Source: CAYQTL01 sp964420405 (lineage in GTDB: Bacteria > Acidobacteriota > Thermoanaerobaculia > Thermoanaerobaculales > Sulfomarinibacteraceae). From it: a stretch of 36,075 nucleotides of DNA. This document shows, one piece after another, positions 8,182 to 16,206 of the stretch. Under the pieces are notes generated by a model. That model searched no databases. It saw only the letters and a program-made list of their open reading frames with translations, and was not told the DNA's origin. The first letter of the stretch is position 1. Each line of letters begins with the position of its first letter. The position numbers and the translations under genes are program-made. The stretch covers positions 1 to 36,075 of the forward strand of contig CAYQTL010000045.1 of assembly GCA_964420405.1 (NCBI GenBank), in the 5' to 3' direction.

Positions 8182-9062
8182 TGGCCACGCTCCTGGAGCT
8201 GCGCTCGCAGCTCGACAGCGCCCGCGACCTGCGCGGCGTGGTCACCACCATGAAGTCCATGGCGGCGGTGAACCTCCGTCAGTTCCAGCGCGCCGCCGAC
8301 GCCCTGGAGGAGTACCGCCGGACCGTCGAGCGGGGGCTCCAGATCGCGCTGCGCGAGCACCCGTCGGAGGATCCGCGCGAGCCGACTCCCGAGAAGGCGG
8401 CGGTGGCCCTGGTCGTGCTGGGTTCCGACCAGGGCATGGTCGGTCCATTCAACGAGCGGCTCGCCGACCACGTCGCGTCGTGGCTCGGCTCGCGGGAGAT
8501 CCCGGCGGACGACGGCCCGCCGCTGCTGGCGATGGGCGGCCAGATCGCCGGCGCCTTGGAGGCGCGCGACCTCGGTCCGCGGGCGATCCTCGAGGTGCCG
8601 GCGACGCCGGACGGCATCGTCGGCACCGCCGAGAGCATCGTCATCTCCCTGGAGGAGTGGCGGACCTCGGACTCCGTGTCCGAGGCCTGGGTGTTGCACA
8701 ACGCCCCAACCTCGGCCGCCTCCTACGAGCCGCGCCAGCTCCAGGTGCTGCCGCTCGACCCGGAGTGGCTCGGAGACCTCCGGGCCCGCGAGTGGCCCAC
8801 CCGAGTCCTGCCGGCGGTGCTTCGCGATCCACGGGAGCTGCTGCCGATCCTCGTCCAGCACCACATGTTCGCGATCCTGTACCGGCTGATCGCCGGCTCG
8901 GTGGCGGCCGAGAACGCCGCCCGTCTCGCCGCCATGGAGTCGGCCGAGCGCAACATCCGCGAGCGCATCGAGGCGCTCGACGCCCGCTACCGCCGCCAGC
9001 GCCAAGAGGAGATCACCGGGGAGCTGCTCGACGTCGTCGCGGGCTACGAGGCGCTGCAGTAG
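8181..9062 (+). CDS. N-type ATP synthase F1 subunit gamma
   Basis: This is the central-shaft subunit, 293 residues, starting at ATG 8181. A TTG one codon earlier is possible, but the ATG overlaps the alpha stop by one base. N- and C-terminal helices form the shaft ('LDSARDLRGVVTTMKSMAAV' near the start and 'ENAARLAAMESAERNI' near the end). The middle contains the Rossmann-like 'VVLGSDQGMVGPFN' turn typical of gamma ('SD.GLCG.FN'). It is the last gene of the operon. No clear intrinsic terminator was seen after it. Confidence 0.93.
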   Translation: MATLLELRSQLDSARDLRGVVTTMKSMAAVNLRQFQRAADALEEYRRTVERGLQIALREHPSEDPREPTPEKAAVALVVLGSDQGMVGPFNERLADHVASWLGSREIPADDGPPLLAMGGQIAGALEARDLGPRAILEVPATPDGIVGTAESIVISLEEWRTSDSVSEAWVLHNAPTSAASYEPRQLQVLPLDPEWLGDLRAREWPTRVLPAVLRDPRELLPILVQHHMFAILYRLIAGSVAAENAARLAAMESAERNIRERIEALDARYRRQRQEEITGELLDVVAGYEALQ

Positions 9063-9112
9063 GGCGGTCGGGGGACGGTCTCCTCTGAGCTCCGGAGCCC
9101 AGCCGCCCCACG

Positions 9113-9163
9113 TCATCCTGAGCGAGCGGATCGCCCTCCCGGGCGCGGAGGGAGTCGACTGAC
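9113..9163. repeat. GTCATCCTGAGC-type dispersed element, copy 1
   Basis: The sequence runs from CGTCATCCTGAGCGAGCGG to GGAGGGAGTCGACTGA. It matches the ends of two further copies near 28371 and 28434, with a variable middle. Elements with this core are widespread in unrelated bacterial genomes. It lies 50 bp downstream of atpG, where its partial self-complementarity could affect transcript ends. Confidence 0.7.
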
Positions 9164-9307
9164 CTCCACACCCACCGCGCCGTCGGTCGCAGGGGAATGA
9201 ACCGCCGCAGGGTCAGGGACGACGGCAGGGTCCGCGGCGGAAGCGCCGGCTTGCCCGTGCGCTCGGCGGTCGGCGTCGCGGACTGTGGCCGGGGTCGTTC
9301 GGCGCTC

Positions 9308-9383
9308 GGGCACGGACGCGGACGGGGGATGATCTCGTCGGGATCGGGATCGAACCGGGACCGGGGTCGGAAACCGGATCGGG
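9308..9383. repeat. Composite hexanucleotide repeat, locus 2
   Basis: A GGGCACGGACGCGGACGG module (9308-9325) is followed by GTCGGGATCGGGATCG (9337-9352) and decayed GGGACC/GGGTC units. The CTGNCG module is absent here. It lies between atpG and the response-regulator gene, immediately downstream of the latter. The 330-bp gap 9063-9391 holds this, the GTCATCCTGAGC element and no gene. Confidence 0.6.
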
Positions 9384-9391
9384 AAGCGGCG

Positions 9392-10063
9392 TCAGCCGGC
9401 CTCGAGGACCCACAGCACGGCATGGCGCACGAGGTCGACGGCGCTGTCGAGGCCGAGCTTGGCCTTGATGTTCTCGCGGTGGCTGTCGATGGTCTTCACG
9501 CTCAGGCCGAGCCGCTCGGCGATCTGGCGGGTGGTGAGGCCGCGCCCGATCAGCTCGAACACCGACAGCTCCCGGTCGGACAGGGAGCTGACGCCCCCTC
9601 GGGCGGTGGTTCCGCCGCGCCCGACCGACTGCAGCACCCGCTGGGCGATGGAGGGGCTCACCGCGATCCGCCCGGCCAGCACGTCGTGCACCGCCGTCAG
9701 CAGCTCGTCCGCCGACGCCTCCTTGTTCACGTAGCCCATGGCGCCGGCCCGCAGGGCCCTCTCGGCGAACAGCTCGTCGTCGTGCATCGACCAGACCAGC
9801 GCTGCCACCGACGGGTCCCGGTGGCGGATCTCCTCCACCAGGGTCAGACCACTGCCGTCGCCGAGGGACACGTCCACCACCACCAGGTCCGGCTCGCAAC
9901 CGGCGATCCGCTCGAGCGCCTCGCGCACGCTGCCCGCCTCCGCGCACACCTCGACGTCGTCGTGCTGGGCGAAGAGCTGACGCAGGCCGCTGCGCATCAG
10001 CGGGTGGTCGTCGACGATCATCACGCGCCACGGGCGGGTCGGGGTCGGGGCGCCGAGACTCAC
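9392..10063 (-). CDS. NarL/FixJ-type response regulator
   Basis: The protein has 223 residues from a GTG at 10063, the start that leaves ~12 residues before the receiver domain; the exact start is uncertain and the Shine-Dalgarno is weak. The receiver domain (about 12-130) has the acidic pair D18-D19, the predicted phosphorylated D64, S92 and K114. A LuxR-type helix-turn-helix follows (about 160-222), with the signatures 'LSDRELSVFELIGRGLTTRQ' and 'IAERLGLSVKTIDSHRENIK'. It is a DNA-binding transcriptional regulator activated by phosphorylation. No histidine kinase lies in the window, so it is an orphan and its stimulus and targets are unknown. An ATG at 10021 would start inside the first receiver strand and is less likely. 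Confidence 0.92.
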   Translation of the reverse strand: MSLGAPTPTRPWRVMIVDDHPLMRSGLRQLFAQHDDVEVCAEAGSVREALERIAGCEPDLVVVDVSLGDGSGLTLVEEIRHRDPSVAALVWSMHDDELFAERALRAGAMGYVNKEASADELLTAVHDVLAGRIAVSPSIAQRVLQSVGRGGTTARGGVSSLSDRELSVFELIGRGLTTRQIAERLGLSVKTIDSHRENIKAKLGLDSAVDLVRHAVLWVLEAG

Positions 10064-10188
10064 GGCCGGCCGCCGCGCGACCGTGCCCGCCCCGGCGGAA
10101 TGGAGAGCACGCTTCCGAGCATCGCCCCATGGTCGAGCGCGCCCGACGCCCGAGCCACCCGGCTGCCCCGCAGCACCTGCTGGGGTCT

Positions 10189-11136
10189 TCACCCAGCGAC
10201 CGCGGCGAGGGTCGGTCGGGTCGATCCGGGGCGCCGGACGCCGGGGCGCCTGGTTCTGGCGTGGCGACGTGCCCAGCGGCCGACCCGGTCGGGCGTGCCG
10301 AGGTCGCTCCAGCCGCACGGCGGGACCACCTGAACCCTCAGCGCCTGCACGGCTCGCTCCAGCACGTCACGCGAGAAGTCGGCCGACGGCAGGTGCCGGT
10401 ACACCTCGCCGAGGGTCGCCGACGGGGGCCCGCCGTAGTCCCAGCGGCACATCCGCAGCGACCACACCAGCGACGGCACGACCTCCTCGAACAGCCCCAC
10501 CAGGCGGCGGACGCGGGCAGCGAAGATGAAGCTGTTCCAGACCCCGCCCAGGGCCTGCAGCCGGCGAGCCTCGTGCGGCGACGGCTTCTCCACGAAGCGT
10601 GCCACCGGGCTCGGGCCGTCCGGCCCATCCGCCGTCGCCGGCAGCATCCAGCCGTAGTCGCTCTCCGGCTCGTCCGGGCGGACGCCGAGCATGATGACCG
10701 AGTCGGGGTGGGCCGCCAGGTCGAGCAGCGCCTGGCGGACGGAGGTCTCGAGGGTCACCTCGTCGGCCACCCAGTGGTCGGCGGGCATCACCACGACGGC
10801 GGCCTCGGGATCGCGGTGGCCGAGCTCGAGGAGTGGATGCAGCAGGCCCGGCGCGGTGCCGCGGTTGCACGGTTGGGAGAGGACGTTGCCGGGCGGAAGG
10901 TCCGCGAGGTCGCGGCGCCACCACGGGCGGTGGGCCTCGTTGACGGATATCAGGATCCGCTCCCTCGACACCAGCCGCTCAGCGCGGTCGACCGCCATCT
11001 CCACCAGCAGCTTGCCGCCGTCGAGGGTGCAGAACTGCTTGGGTACGGTCGTCCCACACCGGGTCGACGTGAGACCCCGCAAGCGGGTGCCGTCCCCTCC
11101 GGCGAGCACGATGGCCCAGGTTGACGTCCACTGCAT
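10189..11136 (-). CDS. Mannose-1-phosphate guanylyltransferase-like enzyme
   Basis: This is a 315-residue nucleotidyltransferase that would make GDP-mannose from mannose-1-phosphate and GTP for glycan synthesis. The ATG at 11136 follows GGGAGG. The N-terminal nucleotide-binding loop LAGGDGTRL (residues 11-19) and PKQF (32-35) match ManC-type enzymes, as do 'VVMPADHWV', 'FVEKP' and 'WNSFIF'. The C-terminal phosphomannose-isomerase domain of bifunctional ManC is absent. The tail after 'GWSDLGTPDRV' is short and arginine-rich. No other sugar-nucleotide gene is adjacent, so the acceptor pathway is unknown. Specificity for GTP and mannose is inferred from the family. Confidence 0.87.
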   Translation of the reverse strand: MQWTSTWAIVLAGGDGTRLRGLTSTRCGTTVPKQFCTLDGGKLLVEMAVDRAERLVSRERILISVNEAHRPWWRRDLADLPPGNVLSQPCNRGTAPGLLHPLLELGHRDPEAAVVVMPADHWVADEVTLETSVRQALLDLAAHPDSVIMLGVRPDEPESDYGWMLPATADGPDGPSPVARFVEKPSPHEARRLQALGGVWNSFIFAARVRRLVGLFEEVVPSLVWSLRMCRWDYGGPPSATLGEVYRHLPSADFSRDVLERAVQALRVQVVPPCGWSDLGTPDRVGRWARRHARTRRPGVRRPGSTRPTLAAVAG

Positions 11137-11249
11137 GGCGGCCTCCCTTCGTGGTCCGTCCAGTACAGCAGCGGGCGTGGCGAGGGTGAATCCTCGGATC
11201 TCGGAGCACGGTCTCGGAGTCTCTCCGAGCGACACCCGGTGGCATCCGT

Positions 11250-11720
11250 TCAGTCGTCCTCCGGCGAGTGCAGATGGCGGTCGAGGATCCGCTTCTCGAG
11301 GTGCCCGAGCCCTCGCAGGATGAACAGGGCGCTCGCCGTCCCGACGATCGCCAGGATCCACGAGCCGGCGCCGCACGCGAGGCCGAGGGCGCCGGTCAAC
11401 CATATCGTGGCGGCGGTCGTGATCCCCTCCACCGACCCCCCCGACTGGATGATCGCGCCGGCGCCGAGGAACCCGATGCCGCCGATCAGGCCCTCGACGA
11501 TCCGGATGGGGTCGAGCCGCAGGTTCGAGATCCCGCTCCAGCCCTCGATCAGGTCGACGGCGAGGAGGGTAAACAGGCACGAGCCGAGGGACACCGCCGC
11601 CAGGGTCCGCAGGCCGGCGGGCTTGCCCGCGTCCTCGCGCTCGAGACCCACCAGCGCGCCCACGAGCAGCGCCAGCCCGAGCCTGCCGATCGACGACCAC
11701 AGGTCCTCGGGGACCGTCAC
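11250..11720 (-). CDS. MgtC/SapB-family membrane protein
   Basis: This is a 156-residue inner-membrane protein. The GTG at 11720 is preceded by GGGAGG eight bases upstream and is preferred over an unsupported ATG about 25 codons further up. Four to five membrane helices carry the MgtC N-domain signatures 'LGLALLVGALVGLERED', 'GLRTLAAVSLGSCLF', 'IVEGLIGGIGFLGAGAII' and 'GITTAATIWLTGALGLA'. The soluble C-terminal ACT-like domain of virulence-type MgtC is missing, so this is the short SapB-like form. The family is linked to Mg2+ limitation and ATP-synthase modulation, but the function here is unproven. It lies 113 bp upstream of the nucleotidyltransferase gene on the same strand. Confidence 0.9.
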   Translation of the reverse strand: MTVPEDLWSSIGRLGLALLVGALVGLEREDAGKPAGLRTLAAVSLGSCLFTLLAVDLIEGWSGISNLRLDPIRIVEGLIGGIGFLGAGAIIQSGGSVEGITTAATIWLTGALGLACGAGSWILAIVGTASALFILRGLGHLEKRILDRHLHSPEDD

Positions 11721-11973
11721 GGCGCATCCCTCCCGCAACGTGGCCACAACGGGGGGACGGTTTCGGCTCGCATCACGATCATCCAGCATGTCCGCGCCCA
11801 GTCTCCCCGCGCCATGGGGACCTCGCCGAGGCCCGGCCGGGGGACGGTCCGATGCCGGCCGGCAGGCATCCGCCCACCGCGACCCGGAGCGGGCGCAAGC
11901 GCGAGCCGGTCGATCCGGATCGCCGGATTCCAGCTGACAGGCCCCATGGCTCCAGCTTCCGGCTGGCAGGCTC

Positions 11974-12088
11974 CGTAGCGCCAGCTTCCAGCTGGCAGGC
12001 TTCGCAGGTCGTCCCGGGCTCTCGCCGGTCGACACGCCCAGCTCGCACAGATTGCGTGCCGGCTGGAAGCCGGCGCTACGGGGAGCCG
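11974..12088. repeat. Hairpin-ended ~115-bp repeat, unit 1
   Basis: The unit begins CGTAGCGCC and ends GGCGCTACGGGGAGCCG, so its ends are inverted. The left end holds a hairpin, CCAGCT-TCC-AGCTGG (11981-11995). The right end holds a second, GCCGGCT-GGA-AGCCGGC (12058-12074). It is nearly identical to the next unit, with one substitution. A partial copy of the left hairpin (CCAGCTTCCGGCTGG) precedes it at 11952-11966. Confidence 0.85.
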
Positions 12089-12092
12089 CCTT

Positions 12093-12207
12093 CGTAGCGC
12101 CAGCTTCCAGCTGGCAGGCTTCGCAGGCCGTCCCGGGCTCTCGCCGGTCGACACGCCCAGCTCGCACAGATTGCGTGCCGGCTGGAAGCCGGCGCTACGG
12201 GGAGCCG
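12093..12207. repeat. Hairpin-ended ~115-bp repeat, unit 2
   Basis: This is a direct repeat of the preceding unit with a period of 119 bp and one mismatch. It carries the same two internal hairpins and the same CGTAGCGCC / GGCGCTACG ends. Two copies only, with no conserved spacer structure, argue against CRISPR. Near-identity suggests recent duplication. Confidence 0.85.
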
Positions 12208-12225
12208 GCGCTACGAGCGGCGGCC

Positions 12226-12363
12226 GCTGCCGCTGAAGCCTGCCGCTGTGGCTGGGAACCTGACGCTGCCGCTGACCCTGTCGCTGCCGCTGACCGTGGG
12301 CGTCACCATCGGGAACGGGATCGGGATCGGGAACGGACACAGGCGCGGACACGGACGCGGACG
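12226..12363. repeat. Composite hexanucleotide repeat, locus 3
   Basis: A CTGCCG/CTGACG-type run (12226-12295) is followed by GTGGGCGTCACC, a GGGAAC/GGGATC run (about 12310-12335) and a GGACAC/GGACGC run (12335-12357). It lies immediately upstream of, and probably overlaps, the annotated 5' end of ftsH. Together with the two hairpin-ended units it fills the 11721-12295 gap; no gene is seen there. Confidence 0.75.
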
Positions 12364-14467
12364 GAGCTGCGGCGCGCAGCCCGGGGGGAGACCCCGTTCA
12401 CCCGACCGGGAGGACCCGGGTGGAGGGTGGGAGCGGGCGCGGCAGGCTGGGGACGGGAGGCTGCGCATCGACGACCGCGACACCACCGCGCTGCACACCA
12501 GCCGCGACGACGACCACCCGACCGACGACGTCCCGCCGCCGGGCCGTCGGGCGGGTGGCGGCGGTGCGCCGCCGTCGGGCCCGGGCAGCGCCCTGCGGCT
12601 GATCGGTCTGTTCGTGCTGCTGCTGCTGATCGCGCCCTGGATCCTGCGCTGGCTCGGGCTCGACCCCGAGCCCCGGATCAGCTACAGCGAGTTCCGCTCG
12701 AAGGTGGCCGCGGGCGAGGTGCTCGAGGTGACGGTCGAGGGCGACCAGATCCGCGGCGTCATGACCGATCCGGACGGCGACGCGACGCCCGCGCCGGACG
12801 CCGAGGGCGGCGACGAGGCGGCTGCCGAGCGGCCGTTCGTCACCTACCTGCCGACCTTCGGTGACGACGAGCTGCTGGCGATGCTCGAGGACAACGGTGT
12901 CGAGATCCGGACCGAGCCGTCGCGCGACTCGGTGCTGCCGATGCTGCTGTTCGGCCTGCTGCCGCTGGTGGTGCTGGTCGCCATCGGCTGGATGCTGTTC
13001 CGGCGGATGGGCGGCCAGGGGCAGCAGATCATGTCGATCGGCAGGTCCAAGGCCAGGCTGTACGAGAGGCGCGACGAGGCGACCACCTTCGACGACGTCG
13101 CCGGCGCCGAAGGTGCCAAGGCCGAGCTGAAGGAGATCATCGAGTTCCTCAAGCACCCCGGGCGCACCCGGGGGCTGGGCGGCAAACCGCCGCGCGGGGT
13201 GCTGCTCGTCGGGCCGCCCGGGACCGGCAAGACGCTGCTCGCGCGGGCCACCGCCGGCGAGGCGGAGGTGCCGTTCTTCTCCATCAGCGGCTCGGACTTC
13301 ATGGAGATGTTCGTCGGCGTCGGTGCCTCCCGCGTCCGCAACCTGTTCGAGAAGGCGCGCAAGGCCGGGCCGTCGATCGTGTTCATCGACGAGCTCGACT
13401 CGATCGGCCGCCAGCGGGGAGCCGGGCTCGGCGGCGGTCACGACGAGCGCGAGCAGACACTGAACCAGCTCCTGTCCGAGATGGACGGCTTCGAGCCCAA
13501 CGACGACGTGATCATGATCGCGGCCACGAACCGTCCCGACATCCTCGACCCCGCCTTGCTGCGGCCTGGCCGGTTCGACCGCCGCATCACCGTCGAAGCG
13601 CCGGGCCGGCAGGCGCGGCGAGCGATCCTCGAGGTCCACGCCCGCAACAAGCCCCTCGCCTCCGACGTCGACCTCGACGAGCTCGCAGCCGGGACGCCCG
13701 GGTTCACGGGCGCGGACCTGGAGAACCTGCTCAACGAGGCGGCACTGCTCGCGGCCCGCACGAACAAGCGCACGATCGGGCGGGACGACCTGGACCGGGC
13801 GCGGGACAAGATCCTGCTGGGGCTGGAGCGCGAGGGCCTCGCCCTGACCGACGACGACTGCCGCCTGCTCGCCTACCACGAGGCCGGACACGCCGTCGTG
13901 TCGGTCGCGGTACCCCACTCGGATCCGATCCACAAGGTGTCGATCGTGCCGCGCGGCCGCGCGATGGGCGTCACCCAGCAGCTGCCGGAGCGGGAACGGT
14001 ACGTCTACTCCCGCGAGCTGGTGGAGGACCGTCTCGCCGTGATGATGGGCGGCCGCGCCGCGGAGGAGCTGGTGCTCGACACCGCCACCAGCGGCGCCGA
14101 GAACGACCTCAAGGAGGCGGTACGGCTGGCACGGACGATGGTGCTCGACTGGGGCATGGGCGCCGATCTCGACCACCTCGCGCTCGGCGACCGGCGCCAG
14201 AACGTCTTCCTCGGAGAGGAGATCGCCAAGGGCCGTGAGTACTCGGAGCGCACCGCGAGGGAGGTCGACGAGGCAATCCGTGCGATCACCGACCGAGCCT
14301 ACGCCCGTGCCCGCCGGATCCTCGAGGAGCACCGCGACGGCCTCGACCGCCTCGCCGAGGCGCTGCAGGAGCACGAGGAGCTCACCGGCGCCCAGGCCCT
14401 CGAGCTGATCGGCGGTGACTCACCGCCGGGAGCGCAGAGCACGCAGCGAGAGGTGTCCGACTCCTGA
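12296..14467 (+). CDS. ATP-dependent zinc metalloprotease FtsH
   Basis: This is a membrane-anchored AAA+ protease that degrades misfolded membrane proteins and regulators. From GTG 12296 it has 723 residues. A membrane helix lies at about residues 102-120 and the periplasmic domain follows ('ISYSEFRSKVAAGEV'). A second helix is near 220-240. The AAA domain has Walker A GPPGTGKT (306-313), Walker B 'IVFIDELDSIG' and the second region of homology 'AATNRPDILDPALLRPGRFD'. The zinc motif HEAGH is at 528-532. The start is unresolved. Between GTG 12296 and a GTG inside the first membrane helix (12614) there is no ATG, GTG or TTG in frame. An ATC at 12467 has GGGAGG six bases upstream. GTG 12248 is also possible. 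All upstream canonical starts lie in the repeat array. Confidence 0.93.
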   Translation: MGVTIGNGIGIGNGHRRGHGRGRSCGAQPGGRPRSPDREDPGGGWERARQAGDGRLRIDDRDTTALHTSRDDDHPTDDVPPPGRRAGGGGAPPSGPGSALRLIGLFVLLLLIAPWILRWLGLDPEPRISYSEFRSKVAAGEVLEVTVEGDQIRGVMTDPDGDATPAPDAEGGDEAAAERPFVTYLPTFGDDELLAMLEDNGVEIRTEPSRDSVLPMLLFGLLPLVVLVAIGWMLFRRMGGQGQQIMSIGRSKARLYERRDEATTFDDVAGAEGAKAELKEIIEFLKHPGRTRGLGGKPPRGVLLVGPPGTGKTLLARATAGEAEVPFFSISGSDFMEMFVGVGASRVRNLFEKARKAGPSIVFIDELDSIGRQRGAGLGGGHDEREQTLNQLLSEMDGFEPNDDVIMIAATNRPDILDPALLRPGRFDRRITVEAPGRQARRAILEVHARNKPLASDVDLDELAAGTPGFTGADLENLLNEAALLAARTNKRTIGRDDLDRARDKILLGLEREGLALTDDDCRLLAYHEAGHAVVSVAVPHSDPIHKVSIVPRGRAMGVTQQLPERERYVYSRELVEDRLAVMMGGRAAEELVLDTATSGAENDLKEAVRLARTMVLDWGMGADLDHLALGDRRQNVFLGEEIAKGREYSERTAREVDEAIRAITDRAYARARRILEEHRDGLDRLAEALQEHEELTGAQALELIGGDSPPGAQSTQREVSDS

Positions 14468-14582
14468 CCGACGGCATCGTACCCGTCGCCCATCCGCGCC
14501 AGGCATGGGGACGAGGCTGCGGCGACACCCTGTCCCTGATCTCAGCGTGCCCTGCGACCTCTGCGGCGCATCCGGAATCGCG

Positions 14583-16202
14583 TCATCGACCACCGGCCGC
14601 GGTCGTCGACGCGCGGGCGAGGACGGCGGCAGAGGTGGCGGCGAGACGGTCGTAGGCGGCGAGGAATCGCTCGCCCTCGGCCGACGGCCGATCCCCGATG
14701 TTGCGGGCCCAGCGGAACGCGATCGGCTGGTACCAGAGCTCGGCGTCCACCTGGTAGGGGCCGGCGCCGTCCACCGGCACCCGGTACATGACCCGGTCGC
14801 CGCCCCCCGCGAAGTCGTCGTCGTCCGCCGCCGCGCCCCGGACCGCGATGTCGGCGCCGGCGGTAGCCGGGTCGAACCCGTCCGGAAGCAGCCGGTTGTC
14901 CTTGACGTAGCGGATCGCCGACAGCAGCACCGTCGTCACCTCGCCGTCGGGCGCGGCCAGGATGCCCTCGTAGATCTGCACCTGCTCCGAGGACGTGATC
15001 TCGGCGTGGTGGGGCTCGTAGCGCCGCGGGTCCTCGTCGTTGTCGTTGCCCTCGATGGCGCCGTCGCGGCCCACCGCGCCGGACGAGAACACCACCTCCC
15101 CGCGCTCGTCGCGGACCGTGAACCGGATCCACGCACGCCGCGACGGGTAGGCGGTGGGCAGCTTGTGGCCGGCGAGGTTGCCGACGACGACCTCGGCCCG
15201 GAGCTCGGAGCCGGCCAGCTCCGCCCGGACCACCTCGAGCGTGGCGGCCGCGCTCTCCAGGTGCTCGAGGGTCCGGCGGGAGGTGGTCTCCAGCTCGAGG
15301 GGCTCGGCGACCACGCCGAGCTCGGCCCGCTGGAGGTTGAGCATCCTGGGCATGAAGAAGTTGCCCCCGCGGAAGACGTGACGCGACACACCGGTCCGCA
15401 TCTCGCCGAGGACGCTGGAGGCGACCGTCTCCTCCTCGACCACCGGCATGTGGCACGACTGGCAGCTGCGCTCGTCGGGGTAGTCGCTGTGGAGCCACTC
15501 CAGGTAGGGCACCTGCTCGGGCAGCTCGCCGACCACCTCGCCGTCGTCGTCCAGGGTGTGGGTGTACAGGGTGTGGCAGGTGGCACACAGCTCGGAGCTG
15601 GAGACGTGAGCGGCCTTCGCCGGCACGAAGAGCGACGCCGAGCGCATGAGGGACGCCCGCCCCTCGGTCACATCGAACGGGCCGAACGCCTCCCGCCCGC
15701 CGAGGGGGGTCGTGGTGTCCACCTCGAAGCCGGCGGTGAAGCTCTCCTCGGTGCCCAGCCCCTCGGGCCGGATCTGGTGGCACATGGTGCACGACACGCC
15801 GTCGGCGGCGAGCATCCCCATGGTGGTCTGCCGGGGGATCGGCAGGTGGGCGAACACCTCGCCCCGCCCACCCGCGGCCTTCGCCTCGAACCGCATCATC
15901 GGCATGTGGCAGGCCGAGCACTCGTGCTGGATGGCGGCGGACGCGGTCGGGTGGACCAGGGTCTCGCGCCGAACCGACGCCTGCCAGTAGGGGTCGCGGG
16001 CCGAGTGGGCCATCATCGAAGCGCGCCAGTCCGAGCCGATCGAGATGTCCGCCCCGAACGGCGTCACGAGGCCGTTGTGGCACGCCATGCACTGGTCCGA
16101 GGTGACGAACAGCGGGCCCGGGGGTGCCGCCGCGACGCCCGACGTCGCCAGCGCCACCACGGTGGCCGCGAGAACGGAGGCGGGGATCGTCTGTCGGTTC
16201 AT
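14583..16202 (-). CDS. Exported pentaheme c-type cytochrome
   Basis: The protein has 539 residues and a signal peptide (hydrophobic residues 8-26, cleavage near GVAAA). Five CXXCH heme-binding motifs lie in the N-terminal half: CMACH (38-42), CSACH (95-99), CTMCH (138-142), CATCH (206-210) and CQSCH (247-251). The C-terminal ~250 residues have no heme motif and look beta-rich ('LRAEVVVGNLAGHKLPTAYP', 'WIRFTVRD'), a layout seen in exported multiheme proteins of the cytochrome c554/NrfA-like superfamily. The role is electron transfer in the periplasm or outer envelope; the partner is unknown. The ATG lies four bases after the stop of the upstream cytochrome-barrel gene, so the two are co-transcribed. 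Confidence 0.9.
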   Translation of the reverse strand: MNRQTIPASVLAATVVALATSGVAAAPPGPLFVTSDQCMACHNGLVTPFGADISIGSDWRASMMAHSARDPYWQASVRRETLVHPTASAAIQHECSACHMPMMRFEAKAAGGRGEVFAHLPIPRQTTMGMLAADGVSCTMCHQIRPEGLGTEESFTAGFEVDTTTPLGGREAFGPFDVTEGRASLMRSASLFVPAKAAHVSSSELCATCHTLYTHTLDDDGEVVGELPEQVPYLEWLHSDYPDERSCQSCHMPVVEEETVASSVLGEMRTGVSRHVFRGGNFFMPRMLNLQRAELGVVAEPLELETTSRRTLEHLESAAATLEVVRAELAGSELRAEVVVGNLAGHKLPTAYPSRRAWIRFTVRDERGEVVFSSGAVGRDGAIEGNDNDEDPRRYEPHHAEITSSEQVQIYEGILAAPDGEVTTVLLSAIRYVKDNRLLPDGFDPATAGADIAVRGAAADDDDFAGGGDRVMYRVPVDGAGPYQVDAELWYQPIAFRWARNIGDRPSAEGERFLAAYDRLAATSAAVLARASTTAAGGR

Positions 16203-16206
16203 GGTC

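Noticed and set aside
10064..10318. 85-residue N-terminal extension of the response regulator
   Set aside because: The extension is R/P/G-rich, overlaps the 3' end of the neighbouring gene, and precedes a standard receiver domain. A GTG at 10063 suffices.
11721..12167. N-terminal extension of the MgtC-like protein across the hairpin repeats
   Set aside because: The extension translates the dispersed repeats. The GTG at 11720 has a GGGAGG ribosome-binding site and gives a normal-length protein.
11974..12207. Possible CRISPR array
   Set aside because: Only two long (115-bp) copies with a 4-bp junction and internal inverted hairpins; no short repeats, spacers or cas genes.
12398..14374. 658-codon minus-strand open frame opposite ftsH
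   Set aside because: FtsH on the plus strand has all catalytic motifs. The opposite frame is a GC-skew shadow without recognisable domains.
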